This document shows positions 30,690-38,963 of a DNA stretch of 64,000 nucleotides, in pieces (the stretch's first letter is position 1; every line of letters begins with the position of its first letter). The position numbers were made by a program, and so were the translations under genes. The notes under the pieces are model-generated. The model did not search any database. It was given only the letters and a program-made list of their open reading frames with translations, and was not told the origin of the DNA. Source of the stretch: an uncultured Oscillospiraceae bacterium (GTDB lineage Bacteria; Bacillota; Clostridia; Oscillospirales; Acutalibacteraceae); the NCBI GenBank assembly GCA_900542575.1, contig UQOE01000006.1, positions 1 to 64,000 of the forward strand. The letters run 5' to 3'.

Positions 30690-32249
30690 ATGGCATTAAG
30701 AGGAACCCATTCGAATCTCACCGAAATCCGCCGGCGCGTGTTCGAGGAGGTCGCCCGCCTCGCCTACGAGGGCGGCGACTACTCCCGCATCGTCGAGCTC
30801 CCCTACCGCATCATTCCCGGCGACAAGGCAAGCTATCGGGACAGTATTTTTCTGGAGCGCGCCATCGTCGGCGAGCGGCTTCGGCTGGCCATCGGCCTGC
30901 CGCTGCGGTCCATCAAGGACTTTGTCCCCGTCTCCGACGGCATTGAGGAGTCCGCCATTGCCGAAAAATATTATGATCCGCCGCTGGTCAACGTCATCAC
31001 TTACGCCTGCAACTCCTGTCCCAGCAATCGCGTCACCATTACGAATGCATGTCAGGACTGTCTGGAGCACCCATGTCGGGAGGTATGTCCCAAAGAGGCC
31101 ATCCACGGCAGAAATGGGCGCAGTGAAATCGACTACGATAAGTGCATTAAATGCGGCCGCTGCATCAAAGTATGTCCCTATCACGCCATCGTCAAACTGG
31201 AGCGCCCCTGCGAGGCCGCCTGCGGCATGAATGCCATCGGCTCGGACGAGGAAGGGCATGCAAAGATCGACTACGATAAGTGCGTCTCCTGCGGCCAGTG
31301 CCTGGTCAGCTGCCCATTCGGTGCCATCGCCGACAAGGGCCAGATTTTCCAGGTCGTCCATGCCCTGCAGAAAAAGCAGGAAGTACACGCCATTATTGCT
31401 CCGGCATTCATCGGGCAGTTCGGCAAGAACATCACGCCGGAAAAAAACCGCAGCGCCTTTCAGGATCTGGGCTTCACCGATGTGGAAGAGGTCGCTGTCG
31501 GCGCCGACCTCTGCACCCTGGAAGAGGCAGACGACTTTCTGGAAAATGTCCCGGAGAACCTCCCCTTCCTCGCAACTTCCTGCTGCCCGGCCTGGTCCGT
31601 CATGGCCAAGACCGAGTTCCCGGAGTTCAAGGACTGCATCTCCATGGCACTGACGCCGATGGTGCTCACTGCGCGCCGGCTGAAAAAGGAGCACCCGGAA
31701 TGCCGGATTGTGTTTGTCGGTCCCTGCGCAGCAAAGAAGCTGGAGGCCAGCCGGCGCAGCATTCGCTCTGACGTCGACTTTGTCCTGACCTTTGAAGAGG
31801 TCATGGGCATGTTCGCCGCAAAAGGGATTGACCTCGACAGCGCCGACTTCTCCGAGCAGCCCCTGGACGAGGGCACCCGCGCCGGACGCGGATTCGCGGT
31901 CAGCGGCGGTGTCGCACGGGCCGTCAAGGAGCGCATCCACGAGCTGGATCCCGACCGGGAGATCAATGTCGTCGCGGCCCAGGGCCTAAACGAATGCCGC
32001 ACCATGCTGAAGCTCGCCAAATCTGGCCGCTACAACGGCTATCTTCTGGAGGGCATGGCATGTCCCGACGGATGTGTCGCCGGCGCCGGCACCCTGCAGG
32101 CCGTCAACCGTTCTGCAGCATCCGTCGGCCGCTATCTGCGCCAGGCGGAGCTGGAACACGCCAGTGAAAGCCCCTATGCCGACGAGGCCGAGGAGCTCAA
32201 AGTCATGTACAATGAGTTCTCCTCGGAGGAGGAAAATCCGGAAAAATAA
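30690..32249 (+). CDS. [FeFe] hydrogenase, variant (group B-like)
   Basis: The 519-residue protein has a Cys-rich N-terminal part with several [4Fe-4S] motifs (CNSC, CQDC.EHPCREVCP, CIKCGRCIKVCP, CVSCGQCLVSCP, residues about 107-208) and a C-terminal H-cluster domain. The H-cluster motifs are TSCCPAW (296-302, with the proton-relay Cys299), GPCAAKK (344-350) and MACPDGC (456-462). The usual group A forms are TSCCPGW, MPCxxK and MACxGGC, so the Gly-to-Ala, Met-to-Gly and Gly-to-Asp changes point to the less studied group B or a sensory type. It makes or uses hydrogen with ferredoxin as partner. No HydEFG maturases are in the window. It has no obvious strong ribosome site. Confidence 0.88.
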   Translation: MALRGTHSNLTEIRRRVFEEVARLAYEGGDYSRIVELPYRIIPGDKASYRDSIFLERAIVGERLRLAIGLPLRSIKDFVPVSDGIEESAIAEKYYDPPLVNVITYACNSCPSNRVTITNACQDCLEHPCREVCPKEAIHGRNGRSEIDYDKCIKCGRCIKVCPYHAIVKLERPCEAACGMNAIGSDEEGHAKIDYDKCVSCGQCLVSCPFGAIADKGQIFQVVHALQKKQEVHAIIAPAFIGQFGKNITPEKNRSAFQDLGFTDVEEVAVGADLCTLEEADDFLENVPENLPFLATSCCPAWSVMAKTEFPEFKDCISMALTPMVLTARRLKKEHPECRIVFVGPCAAKKLEASRRSIRSDVDFVLTFEEVMGMFAAKGIDLDSADFSEQPLDEGTRAGRGFAVSGGVARAVKERIHELDPDREINVVAAQGLNECRTMLKLAKSGRYNGYLLEGMACPDGCVAGAGTLQAVNRSAASVGRYLRQAELEHASESPYADEAEELKVMYNEFSSEEENPEK

Positions 32250-32253
32250 TCGT

Positions 32254-32282
32254 TGCTTTTTCACGGCTTCCGTGCTAATATA
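32254..32282 (+). promoter_or_regulatory. Promoter of rpsT
   Basis: TTGCTT (32254-32259), 17 bases, TAATAT (32277-32282), 31 bases before the start codon. Confidence 0.65.
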
Positions 32283-32313
32283 TTTAGCTGTAACAACTAA
32301 AGGAGGTGCACAT

Positions 32314-32568
32314 ATGCCTAATATTAAATCAGCAAAAAAGCGTGTTCTCGTCAACAAGACGAAGGCAGAACAGAACAAAGCTACCAAGTCCGCTCTTAAG
32401 ACTGCCATTAAGAAAGCAAATGCCGCCATTGAGGCAGATGCGGAGAACAAAAACGAGCTCACCAATGAGGCCATCAAGAAGATTGACCAGGCTGCGGCTA
32501 AGGGCATCATCCATAAGAATAATGCTGCTCACAAGAAGTCTGCACTTGCTGTTAAGCTCAACGGCTAA
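32314..32568 (+). CDS. rpsT: 30S ribosomal protein S20
   Basis: This 84-residue, very basic protein opens MPNIKSAKKRV and ends with HKNNAAHKKSALAVKLN, both typical of S20, which binds 16S rRNA early in assembly of the small subunit. A strong AAAGGAGGTG lies upstream of the ATG at 32314. It has its own promoter at 32254-32282 and a strong terminator, so it is a single-gene unit. Confidence 0.97.
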   Translation: MPNIKSAKKRVLVNKTKAEQNKATKSALKTAIKKANAAIEADAENKNELTNEAIKKIDQAAAKGIIHKNNAAHKKSALAVKLNG

Positions 32569-32591
32569 GACTTGTTTGGAAATGAATAAAT

Positions 32592-32621
32592 GACCTGTCC
32601 GTTTCCGGACAGGTCTTTTTT
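32592..32621 (+). terminator. Terminator after rpsT
   Basis: A 10-bp stem GACCTGTCCG/CGGACAGGTC with a 4-base loop is followed by TTTTTT. Confidence 0.9.
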
Positions 32622-32630
32622 CATGCCAGA

Positions 32631-33257
32631 TTACAGCACGACGGTTGCACCGCGGTCCGCAGCCCGCTGGACCTCTTTGGCAAAGTTTCTGCCTTTCAGG
32701 TCGCCGCGGAAGCGGAACAGCAGCATCTGCTCGCTGCCCTCCCGGCTGCGGTAATTGATGACCAGATAGCGTCCAAAGAACGCATCCCACTGCTGCTCCA
32801 GGGAACTCTGGCCCCGGACCCGCTGCGGTGCGCCGTCACTGCGCTCCATTCCCAGACTGCGGCTCTCCTCCCAGTCTGCACTCTCCTTTCGATTCAGCGC
32901 CTCTACATGGATAATATTTGCGGTGGAGAGGCTGTAGCGCTGGCGCTTGCCGTCGGAGATCAGCAGTGAATCGCCCGAGAGGCGCAGTTCCATTTCGCAG
33001 CCCTGCTGGACCGCACCGAGCCCGCTCAGGTGGCTGGCTGTCAGCGAGCCGGCAAATGCCAGGCGGATGTTCTCATATTTTTCCGGATGGAGCAGACGAA
33101 AGCAGAAGCCCCCGAGGAGCAGCGCCAGAAGGACGGCCAGAAGGATGCCGCCGGCAAGATTGCCGAGGGAAAATGTTCCGAGCATGGCCAGAATGAGCAG
33201 TGCGAACGAAAGGACCCACACGATCCACTCCCATAGATGCATTTCATATTGTCTCAT
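32631..33257 (-). CDS. Membrane protein of unknown function
   Basis: I do not recognise this 208-residue protein. Two closely spaced membrane spans lie near the N-terminus (about residues 9-28 and 32-52), followed by a soluble domain of about 145 residues that alternates strands and charged loops, a layout like the YcxB-like membrane proteins. The start is the ATG at 33255-33257 with GGAGG seven bases upstream. It is convergent with rpsT and lies behind a terminator for the PII gene, so it has its own transcript. Confidence 0.75.
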   Translation of the reverse strand: MRQYEMHLWEWIVWVLSFALLILAMLGTFSLGNLAGGILLAVLLALLLGGFCFRLLHPEKYENIRLAFAGSLTASHLSGLGAVQQGCEMELRLSGDSLLISDGKRQRYSLSTANIIHVEALNRKESADWEESRSLGMERSDGAPQRVRGQSSLEQQWDAFFGRYLVINYRSREGSEQMLLFRFRGDLKGRNFAKEVQRAADRGATVVL

Positions 33258-33334
33258 AGAGTTGCCTCCTGCGAAAGGTATTTTTGTCTCCCTCATTTTA
33301 CTACAGCTGTTACGGTTTTCCAAATCCAGCACGC

Positions 33335-33368
33335 AAAAAAGGGTCTGTTCTGTCAACAGACCCTTTTT
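33335..33368. terminator. Bidirectional terminator after the PII gene
   Basis: The stem AAAAAAGGGTCTGTT/AACAGACCCTTTTT (with a 5-base loop) is strongest on the minus strand, where it ends the amt-PII transcript. Confidence 0.85.
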
Positions 33369-33385
33369 CCTCCAAAGATAAGCGC

Positions 33386-33796
33386 TCAGCTCATCTCCGC
33401 TTTATTTTTTTTGCGGCGCTTTTTCGGCTTCTGCTCCTCAATCTTGGCAGGAGTGACCGCGTCCACGTCTTTTTCGCCGGTACGGATGCGGAGAACATCA
33501 TCGACCGCATAGGCGAAAATTTTGCCGTCTCCGGGATTACCGGTCCATGCGGCTTTTCGGATAGTCTCCATCGTCTGTTCCGCCCATTCCCGGGTGGAGA
33601 CGAGGATTTCAAACTTTATCTTGGGAAGCATGGAGACAAAGACGTCCTGGCCTCGTACGTTCTCAGTATAGCCCATCTGCGTGCCGCAGCCCATGACCTG
33701 GGATACGGTAATGCCGCGGACATGCATAGCGACGAGTGCATCTTTGACCTCTTCGAGCTTTTCTTCCCGTACAATCGCTTCAACCTTATATACCAT
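33386..33796 (-). CDS. PII-family nitrogen regulatory protein
   Basis: PII trimers bind ATP/ADP and 2-oxoglutarate and block the ammonium channel with their T loop. The 136-residue protein has the PII opening (VEAIVREEKLEEVKDAL), the Q-loop/T-loop region (GITVSQVMGCGTQMGYTENVRG in outline), LPKIKFEILVS and GDGKIFAYAVDDVLRIRTGE. The T-loop Tyr that enterobacteria uridylylate (RGAEY) is replaced by RGQDV, so that control is absent. A basic tail KPKKRRKKNK of unknown use extends beyond the usual 112 residues. It lies 12 bases after the ammonium transporter gene, its likely partner. Confidence 0.93.
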   Translation of the reverse strand: MVYKVEAIVREEKLEEVKDALVAMHVRGITVSQVMGCGTQMGYTENVRGQDVFVSMLPKIKFEILVSTREWAEQTMETIRKAAWTGNPGDGKIFAYAVDDVLRIRTGEKDVDAVTPAKIEEQKPKKRRKKNKAEMS

Positions 33797-33808
33797 TCCG
33801 ATTCCTCC

Positions 33809-35056
33809 TTAGTCATCCAGTCCGTTGAAGGACGGATACGCGCGCTCACCGTGCTGGGAGAGATCCATGCCGATTTTTTCGTCGATTTCGGAGGCACGGA
33901 GATCACCGGCAACCAGCTTGGTCAGACCGACGCAGATCAGTGTGCCGACCAGAGCAATTGCAATGGAGACACCGACGCCGGCAAGGTTGGCAAGGAAGAG
34001 TTTGCCCTCTCCGTAGATCAGGCCGTTGGAGACGAGATCCGGATTAATTGCCTTGGTTCCGAACAGACCGGTCATGATACCGCCGTAGATACCGCCGATT
34101 CCGTGGCAGCCAAAGGCGTCAAGGGCATCGTCGTATCCGAATTTCGGTTTGACCTTGGAGACAAAGAAATAGCAGAGCGGGCTGACAAAGAAGCCGATGA
34201 TAAGAGAAGACCACATGCTGACAAAGCCGCAGCCCGGGGTGATGGCGACAAGACCGACAACAAGGCCGGTGCAGGCGCCCACAAGCGTGGGCTTTCCGGT
34301 TTTAATGACGTCCATCATCATCCAGGACAGCATTGCAGTTGCGGAGGCAACGGCAGAGGTCATGAAAGCATGGGCTGCAAGGCCGTTTGCCGCGAGAGCA
34401 GAACCGCCATTGAAGCCGAACCAGCCAAACCACAGGAACGCTGCGCCGAGGGCGACAAACGGGATGTTATGGGTACGGTAGTTTGCATATTTGAGGTCTT
34501 TCCGCGGCCCGAGAATGATGCAGAGCAGAAGTGCAGAAATACCCGAGGAGATATGGACGACGTCGCCGCCGGCGAAGTCGGCCGCACCGAGTGCTTTGAG
34601 CCAGCCGCCCTGGCCCCAGACCATGTGGGCCAGCGGATAATAGACGATAAGAGACCAGAAAATGATGAAAAAGAACAGCGACTTAAAGCGCATTCTCCCG
34701 CCGATGGCACCGGTGATAAGGGCCGGTGTAATAATGGCGAACATCATCTGGAACGCCGCATAGGCGAGATGCGGGATGGTGTCCGAATACGGACCGGCAG
34801 CAAACCCAACGTGACGGAAAAGCGCCCATGAGAAGTCGCCGATGACGCCGCCGTGGTCCGGGCCGAATGCCAGCGAATAGCCGAACAGGCACCAGAGCAC
34901 GATAGCCAGGCCGCAGATGAAAAACGAGTTCATGAGGTTGCTGACAACGTTCTTTCTCCGTCCAAGACCTCCGTAGAAGAAGCCAAGGGCCGGAGTCATG
35001 ATGAAGACAAACGCTGCGCAGATCAGTACAAAAGCTGTATCTCCGCTTGAGATCAA
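33809..35056 (-). CDS. amt: Ammonium transporter
   Basis: This 415-residue protein has the eleven membrane spans of the Amt/Mep family and conducts ammonium into the cell. The two pore His residues are visible in GGDVVHISSG and FGCHGIGGIYGG. I start at TTG 35054-35056: a GGGGG site lies eight bases upstream and the next residues (ISSGDTAFVLI) match the usual beginning of the first span; no ATG is nearby. It is co-transcribed with the PII gene. Between the start and the terminator-like hairpin upstream are fewer than 30 bases, so its promoter must lie beyond that hairpin. Confidence 0.94.
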   Translation of the reverse strand: MISSGDTAFVLICAAFVFIMTPALGFFYGGLGRRKNVVSNLMNSFFICGLAIVLWCLFGYSLAFGPDHGGVIGDFSWALFRHVGFAAGPYSDTIPHLAYAAFQMMFAIITPALITGAIGGRMRFKSLFFFIIFWSLIVYYPLAHMVWGQGGWLKALGAADFAGGDVVHISSGISALLLCIILGPRKDLKYANYRTHNIPFVALGAAFLWFGWFGFNGGSALAANGLAAHAFMTSAVASATAMLSWMMMDVIKTGKPTLVGACTGLVVGLVAITPGCGFVSMWSSLIIGFFVSPLCYFFVSKVKPKFGYDDALDAFGCHGIGGIYGGIMTGLFGTKAINPDLVSNGLIYGEGKLFLANLAGVGVSIAIALVGTLICVGLTKLVAGDLRASEIDEKIGMDLSQHGERAYPSFNGLDD

Positions 35057-35084
35057 TGTAGATTCCCCCTTCAATTTGACGCAA

Positions 35085-35127
35085 AACAAAAAAGGAGTCA
35101 CCGAACCAGTTGTTCGGTGACTCCTTT
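35085..35127 (-). terminator. Terminator or attenuator between lysozyme and amt
   Basis: A perfect 15-to-16-bp stem (35091-35106 with 35112-35127), 5-base loop and six T on the minus strand. It ends the lysozyme gene, but it also sits in the only possible leader of amt. Confidence 0.8.
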
Positions 35128-35142
35128 GCCCTGAATGTCTGT

Positions 35143-35170
35143 ATTTTAACATGGTGCCATCTGGGCAAAA
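35143..35170 (-). promoter_or_regulatory. Candidate amt promoter upstream of the hairpin
   Basis: Minus strand TTTTGC (35165-35170), 16 bases, TAAAAT (35143-35148). Its start point (about 35136) would place the whole strong hairpin at 35091-35127 in the leader. Confidence 0.4.
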
Positions 35171-35189
35171 TTGTATTTTTTCGCACAGA

Positions 35190-35969
35190 TCAGGACGATT
35201 TCGAAGATGCCAGGCGGTTGAGATCTGTGCTGCCCTCAATGCCGTCCACCTGTCCGGTGCTGCTGTACTGCCAGATGTCCCAGTCGCCGCTGTAGAGCGG
35301 ATTCTTTCTGGTGTGATACTCCGCCACCCAGACCGAAGTGCCGCGGTCCAGGTCGTCCACATTGATACGGTGTTCCAGGAACCAGCGGTTGGAGTAGACG
35401 CCGGCCTTGTAGCCGCTGTCCCGGATAACCTCGCAGAACGCGTTGATGGCATTGGTCCGCTGCAGGTTGGTCAGACTGTCTGCCCTTCCCTTGCCGCCGG
35501 TGTAAGTGTCCTCAAAGTCAATGTAAACCGGGAGTTCCAGAGAGGCCCCCTTCAGCTGGTCCACGCAGTACTGCGCCTCCGCGCGAGCCTCATCTTCACT
35601 CACTGCCTGGGAGTAGAAATAGACGCCGACCCGCAGACCATTTTGATGTGCATGCCGCAGATTGTACCGGAATTCGGTGTCTCCATAAATGCGTGCGGAC
35701 TGGCCGTACGCTCTGCCGCCGCAGCGGATCAGCGCAAAGCTGACGCCGTCCCGCCGGACCGCCGACCATTTGATACGGCCGTTGTGGGAAGAGACATCGA
35801 CTCCAAGATTGCCGGAGAGTGTAATCGTTCGCAGGCTGAACGCAAACACCAGCGCCGCCATGACCATACAGAGGACTTTGATGAGCATCGTCATCCAGGA
35901 ACGGTTATCTTTATAATAGGCTTTGGCACGCCGTTTTGCGCGTGCCCAGGCACCGCTGTTCTGCGCCAT
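35190..35969 (-). CDS. GH25 lysozyme, membrane-anchored
   Basis: This 259-residue protein has a basic cytoplasmic start, one membrane span (about residues 28-46) and a GH25 catalytic domain that cuts peptidoglycan between N-acetylmuramic acid and N-acetylglucosamine. The catalytic residues are in place: GVDVSSHNG at the start of the barrel and YIDFED in the middle. The last strand has WDIWQYSSTG. The span is probably uncleaved, leaving the enzyme outside but tethered. It lies upstream of amt on the same strand with a terminator between them. Confidence 0.93.
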   Translation of the reverse strand: MAQNSGAWARAKRRAKAYYKDNRSWMTMLIKVLCMVMAALVFAFSLRTITLSGNLGVDVSSHNGRIKWSAVRRDGVSFALIRCGGRAYGQSARIYGDTEFRYNLRHAHQNGLRVGVYFYSQAVSEDEARAEAQYCVDQLKGASLELPVYIDFEDTYTGGKGRADSLTNLQRTNAINAFCEVIRDSGYKAGVYSNRWFLEHRINVDDLDRGTSVWVAEYHTRKNPLYSGDWDIWQYSSTGQVDGIEGSTDLNRLASSKSS

Positions 35970-36064
35970 GCCCTCGCCTCCTTATCATTTGGAATATACC
36001 TTATTATTCTAGGAAATTGCCTGTGCGATGTCAACGAAACGAGTGTGGAAATCAGGGCCGCCCC

Positions 36065-36093
36065 TTGCATTTTGCGGGTTTCTACCTTATCAT
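36065..36093 (+). promoter_or_regulatory. Promoter of the sortase gene
   Basis: TTGCAT (36065-36070), 17 bases, TATCAT (36088-36093). Confidence 0.55.
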
Positions 36094-36128
36094 GGTTGGG
36101 ATATCTTTTTTATCAAAAAGGAGCAGTT

Positions 36129-36860
36129 ATGTCTACGAAAACAAAATCCCTTTCGGTGAGCAGTCTGCCAAAAACCGCGCTCGCCCTTCTGCTCGCGCTG
36201 CTGTGCATCTGTTCCGGCCTCACTGCGTTCCCCGCGCACGCCGCCAAGAGCACCGGCAGCAAGCTGAGCAATCCGAATCATATCAATCTCAATGTCGACC
36301 CCGCAAAAGAAGACTGTGTCTATCTCTCCAAGATTGACCACAAGCTTACCGTGGGCAAAACGCTGGGTACCATTACCAGCACCAAGCTCGGCATCAACTG
36401 CAAGCTGGTCTATAACACCGACGACGACAGCCTCTGGAAAGGCGGCGGACTCCACTCTGTCTCCAGTCTCCCGGGCTTTGCGACACCCGGCCTCGTTGCC
36501 GGACACGCCCGCGTCTGCTTCAAGGGCTTCGCCCAGGCCAAAATCGGTGACGTGCTCACTGTAAAGATGTCCTACGGCACCTATAAATACCGTATTTCCA
36601 CCATCAAAATCTACAACCACGGGAAATATGATTTCAGCGACTGCGACAAGGTCAGCGACCAGATGATCTTCTACGCCTGCTATCCGTACCCGAAAACCAG
36701 CTATGAAAAATACAACCGTATTTTCTATTACTGCGACCGCATCTCCGGTCCGAAGGTCATCGACGACTCCATCGGCGGTACACAGCAATGGGCTGTCCGT
36801 CCGGCTTCCCACAATCTGCGGGACATCTCAACGTATTACCAATATCCCAAGCAGAGCTGA
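36129..36860 (+). CDS. Sortase (class D-like)
   Basis: Sortases cut surface proteins at an LPxTG-like signal and link them to the wall. The 243-residue protein has an N-terminal hydrophobic segment (about 15-32) that ends in AHA-A and so looks like a cleavable signal peptide rather than the usual anchor. The catalytic triad is present: His126 (GHARVCF), Cys184 (FYACYPY, in place of TLxTC) and Arg197 (YNRIFYY). The CYPY context is like class D. AAAGGAG precedes the ATG. No protein with an LPxTG-type tail is encoded in the window, so the substrate lies elsewhere. Confidence 0.82.
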   Translation: MSTKTKSLSVSSLPKTALALLLALLCICSGLTAFPAHAAKSTGSKLSNPNHINLNVDPAKEDCVYLSKIDHKLTVGKTLGTITSTKLGINCKLVYNTDDDSLWKGGGLHSVSSLPGFATPGLVAGHARVCFKGFAQAKIGDVLTVKMSYGTYKYRISTIKIYNHGKYDFSDCDKVSDQMIFYACYPYPKTSYEKYNRIFYYCDRISGPKVIDDSIGGTQQWAVRPASHNLRDISTYYQYPKQS

Positions 36861-36879
36861 CAGCTTTATTAAATAAAAA

Positions 36880-36926
36880 GAGCGCACTGCAGAATGGTGA
36901 CATTTTCTGCAGTGTGCTCTTTTTTC
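36880..36926 (+). terminator. Terminator after the sortase gene
   Basis: The stem GAGCGCACTGCAGAA/TTCTGCAGTGTGCTC (one G-T pair) with a 10-base loop is followed by TTTTTT. Confidence 0.85.
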
Positions 36927-36946
36927 ATTTCTTTTCAAAGGCAGAA

Positions 36947-36979
36947 AAAACGCAGCAGAATCCGCTTCTGCTGCGTTTT
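36947..36979 (-). terminator. Terminator after galE
   Basis: The stem AAAACGCAGCAGAA/TTCTGCTGCGTTTT with a 5-base loop has a T run on the minus strand. Confidence 0.8.
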
Positions 36980-36993
36980 CCGTTATTTGTTAT

Positions 36994-37989
36994 TTATTTC
37001 ATGCTCTCTTCGCCCTTGTAGAACTGGTGCCAGCGCCAGGCGGTGGAGATAATCTGCTCCAGGTCGGCGTACTCGGGCTTCCAGCCAAGAACCTGCTTTG
37101 CCTTCTCCGAAGAGGCGACCAGCGTAGCCGGGTCTCCGGCACGCCGGGGTGCATCCTCTGCAGGAATTTCCAGTCCGGTCACCTTCCGGGCACACTCGAC
37201 AACCTGCCGGACCGAGAAGCCTACGCCGTTGCCGAGATTGAAAATATTGCTGTCATTGCCGGCTGCCAGATACTCAACTGCCAGGCGGTGCGCCTGTGCA
37301 AGGTCCATGACATGGACATAGTCCCGGACACAGTAGCCGTCCGGCGTATTGTAATCATTGCCGAACATCATAATCTTGTCCCGGGTTCCGTTGGCCACCT
37401 GCAGAATGATGGGAATGAGATGGGTCTCCGGATTGTGGGCCTCGCCGATTCGCTCGGTGGGATGGGCTCCGCATGCGTTAAAGTACCGCAGAGAGACGAA
37501 ACGAATTCCATGGGCCACACTGGTCCAATGGAACATCTTCTCCATGGAAAGTTTGGTCTCGCCATAGGTGTTGGTCGGCACGGTGGGGTCGGTCTCCAGG
37601 ATAGGAATATTCTTCGGCTCGCCGTAGGTTGCAGCGGTAGAGGAAAAGACAATGTTCTTCACGCCGTGGGCCACCATAGATTCCAGCATGACCTCGGTAC
37701 CGTGCAGATTGTTGTCATAATATTTCAGTGGGTCCACCATACTCTCCCCGACCAGGGAGCACGCAGCAAAATGAATGACCGCGTCAAGACCGGATTCCTG
37801 CTCAAAAACAGAGTCCATAAACGAACGGTCCCGGATGTCGCCTTCGTAGAACCGCGCCTTCGGGTGGACCGCCCAGCGATGCCCCGTCTGCAGATTGTCT
37901 GCAATGGCGACATCATAGCCATGGTCAATGAGATGATAGACGGTATGAGAACCGATATAACCGGCTCCTCCCAAAACGAGCACTTTCAT
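36994..37989 (-). CDS. galE: UDP-glucose 4-epimerase
   Basis: GalE interconverts UDP-glucose and UDP-galactose. The 331-residue SDR protein has the NAD motif GGAGYIGS at the start, the Ser-Thr pair in SSTAATYG, the catalytic YGETK (YxxxK) and the RYFNACGAHP substrate segment. It lies 27 bases after the nucleotidyltransferase gene on the same strand. Its product UDP-galactose is the substrate of the UDP-galactopyranose mutase at the other end of the cassette, so the two together would supply UDP-galactofuranose. Confidence 0.96.
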   Translation of the reverse strand: MKVLVLGGAGYIGSHTVYHLIDHGYDVAIADNLQTGHRWAVHPKARFYEGDIRDRSFMDSVFEQESGLDAVIHFAACSLVGESMVDPLKYYDNNLHGTEVMLESMVAHGVKNIVFSSTAATYGEPKNIPILETDPTVPTNTYGETKLSMEKMFHWTSVAHGIRFVSLRYFNACGAHPTERIGEAHNPETHLIPIILQVANGTRDKIMMFGNDYNTPDGYCVRDYVHVMDLAQAHRLAVEYLAAGNDSNIFNLGNGVGFSVRQVVECARKVTGLEIPAEDAPRRAGDPATLVASSEKAKQVLGWKPEYADLEQIISTAWRWHQFYKGEESMK

Positions 37990-38016
37990 GTATTCTCTCT
38001 CCTTTGCAGAAATACA

Positions 38017-38934
38017 TCATTTGGTGAGGTCAGCAGGGTAACAGCCTTCCTCCACCAGTCGGCGGAATGCTGCGCAGGTAGAAGCTTTGTCCTCCTGATA
38101 TGTGATGCCGAACCAATGGTCCCCGGTCGGCAGCACCGCCACATCCGCTTTCTTTTGCTGGATGAGGCCGCCGACAATGGTCGGCAGCAAATACTCCGTT
38201 GAGAGATCTCCTTCCGGTAAGCCTGACAGGAATGCAGGGAAATCCTCCTGCAGTGCCGTCAGAAATTCAAGGGGATATCCCCATAAATTCATGGAACACA
38301 GGGTATCGTTCGGGAAATAGGAAACCGATTCTCCGCTCTGAACGGCAGGGCGGCCATCTATATTCCGGATGCCGCTGGTCTCCGTGATTTCCGTCAGGTA
38401 ACCATTCTCGGAATGACAGACGCCCCGGGTAACCGCGCCGTTGTCCGAGAGCGTATTGGCAAGCCGATAGCCCGCCATGCACATCTGCAGACGCCCGTCT
38501 TTCCAGCCAGCACGGCCCGATGCCAGAAAATCATGGACCAGGCGCAGACCTTCTTTCCCGTAATAGTCGTCCGCATTGATAACAGCAAAAGGAGTGTCCA
38601 GGATGTCCCGACACGCGAGCACAGCCTGCCCGGTTCCCCAGGGCTTGGTGCGCGCACCTGCCGAAAAGCCAGCCGGAAGATCATCCAGCTCCTGGAAGGC
38701 ATAGGCCACTTCCACACTCTTTTCCAGGCGGCTGCCGATTGCTTCGTGAAACTCTTTTTCAATATTCTTTCGAATAATAAAGATAACCTTGTCAAAGCCG
38801 GCCTGAACGGCGTCGTATACAGAATAATCGATGATAATTTCCCCATTCGGGCCGACCGGTGCAATCTGCTTGATGCCTTTTCCAAAACGGCTTCCCAGAC
38901 CGGCTGCCAGAATAACAAGAGCAGTCTTATTCAT
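38017..38934 (-). CDS. Sugar-nucleotidyltransferase-like protein
   Basis: This 305-residue protein has a nucleotidyltransferase fold with the signature LAAGLGSRFGKGIKQIAPVG at the N-terminus and a metal-binding Asp pair in NADDYYG. Such enzymes join NTP and a sugar phosphate to make activated sugars. It is not a close match to GalU or RfbA; the C-terminal half (STEYLLP, DHWFGITYQEDK) recalls the NTP-transferase-like proteins often found near polysaccharide genes. I start at ATG 38932-38934, with AAAAGGATG upstream; an ATG nine bases earlier leaves no room for a ribosome site. Confidence 0.85.
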   Translation of the reverse strand: MNKTALVILAAGLGSRFGKGIKQIAPVGPNGEIIIDYSVYDAVQAGFDKVIFIIRKNIEKEFHEAIGSRLEKSVEVAYAFQELDDLPAGFSAGARTKPWGTGQAVLACRDILDTPFAVINADDYYGKEGLRLVHDFLASGRAGWKDGRLQMCMAGYRLANTLSDNGAVTRGVCHSENGYLTEITETSGIRNIDGRPAVQSGESVSYFPNDTLCSMNLWGYPLEFLTALQEDFPAFLSGLPEGDLSTEYLLPTIVGGLIQQKKADVAVLPTGDHWFGITYQEDKASTCAAFRRLVEEGCYPADLTK

Positions 38935-38963
38935 ACGACACATCCTTTTCCTGTCCTGTGCTG

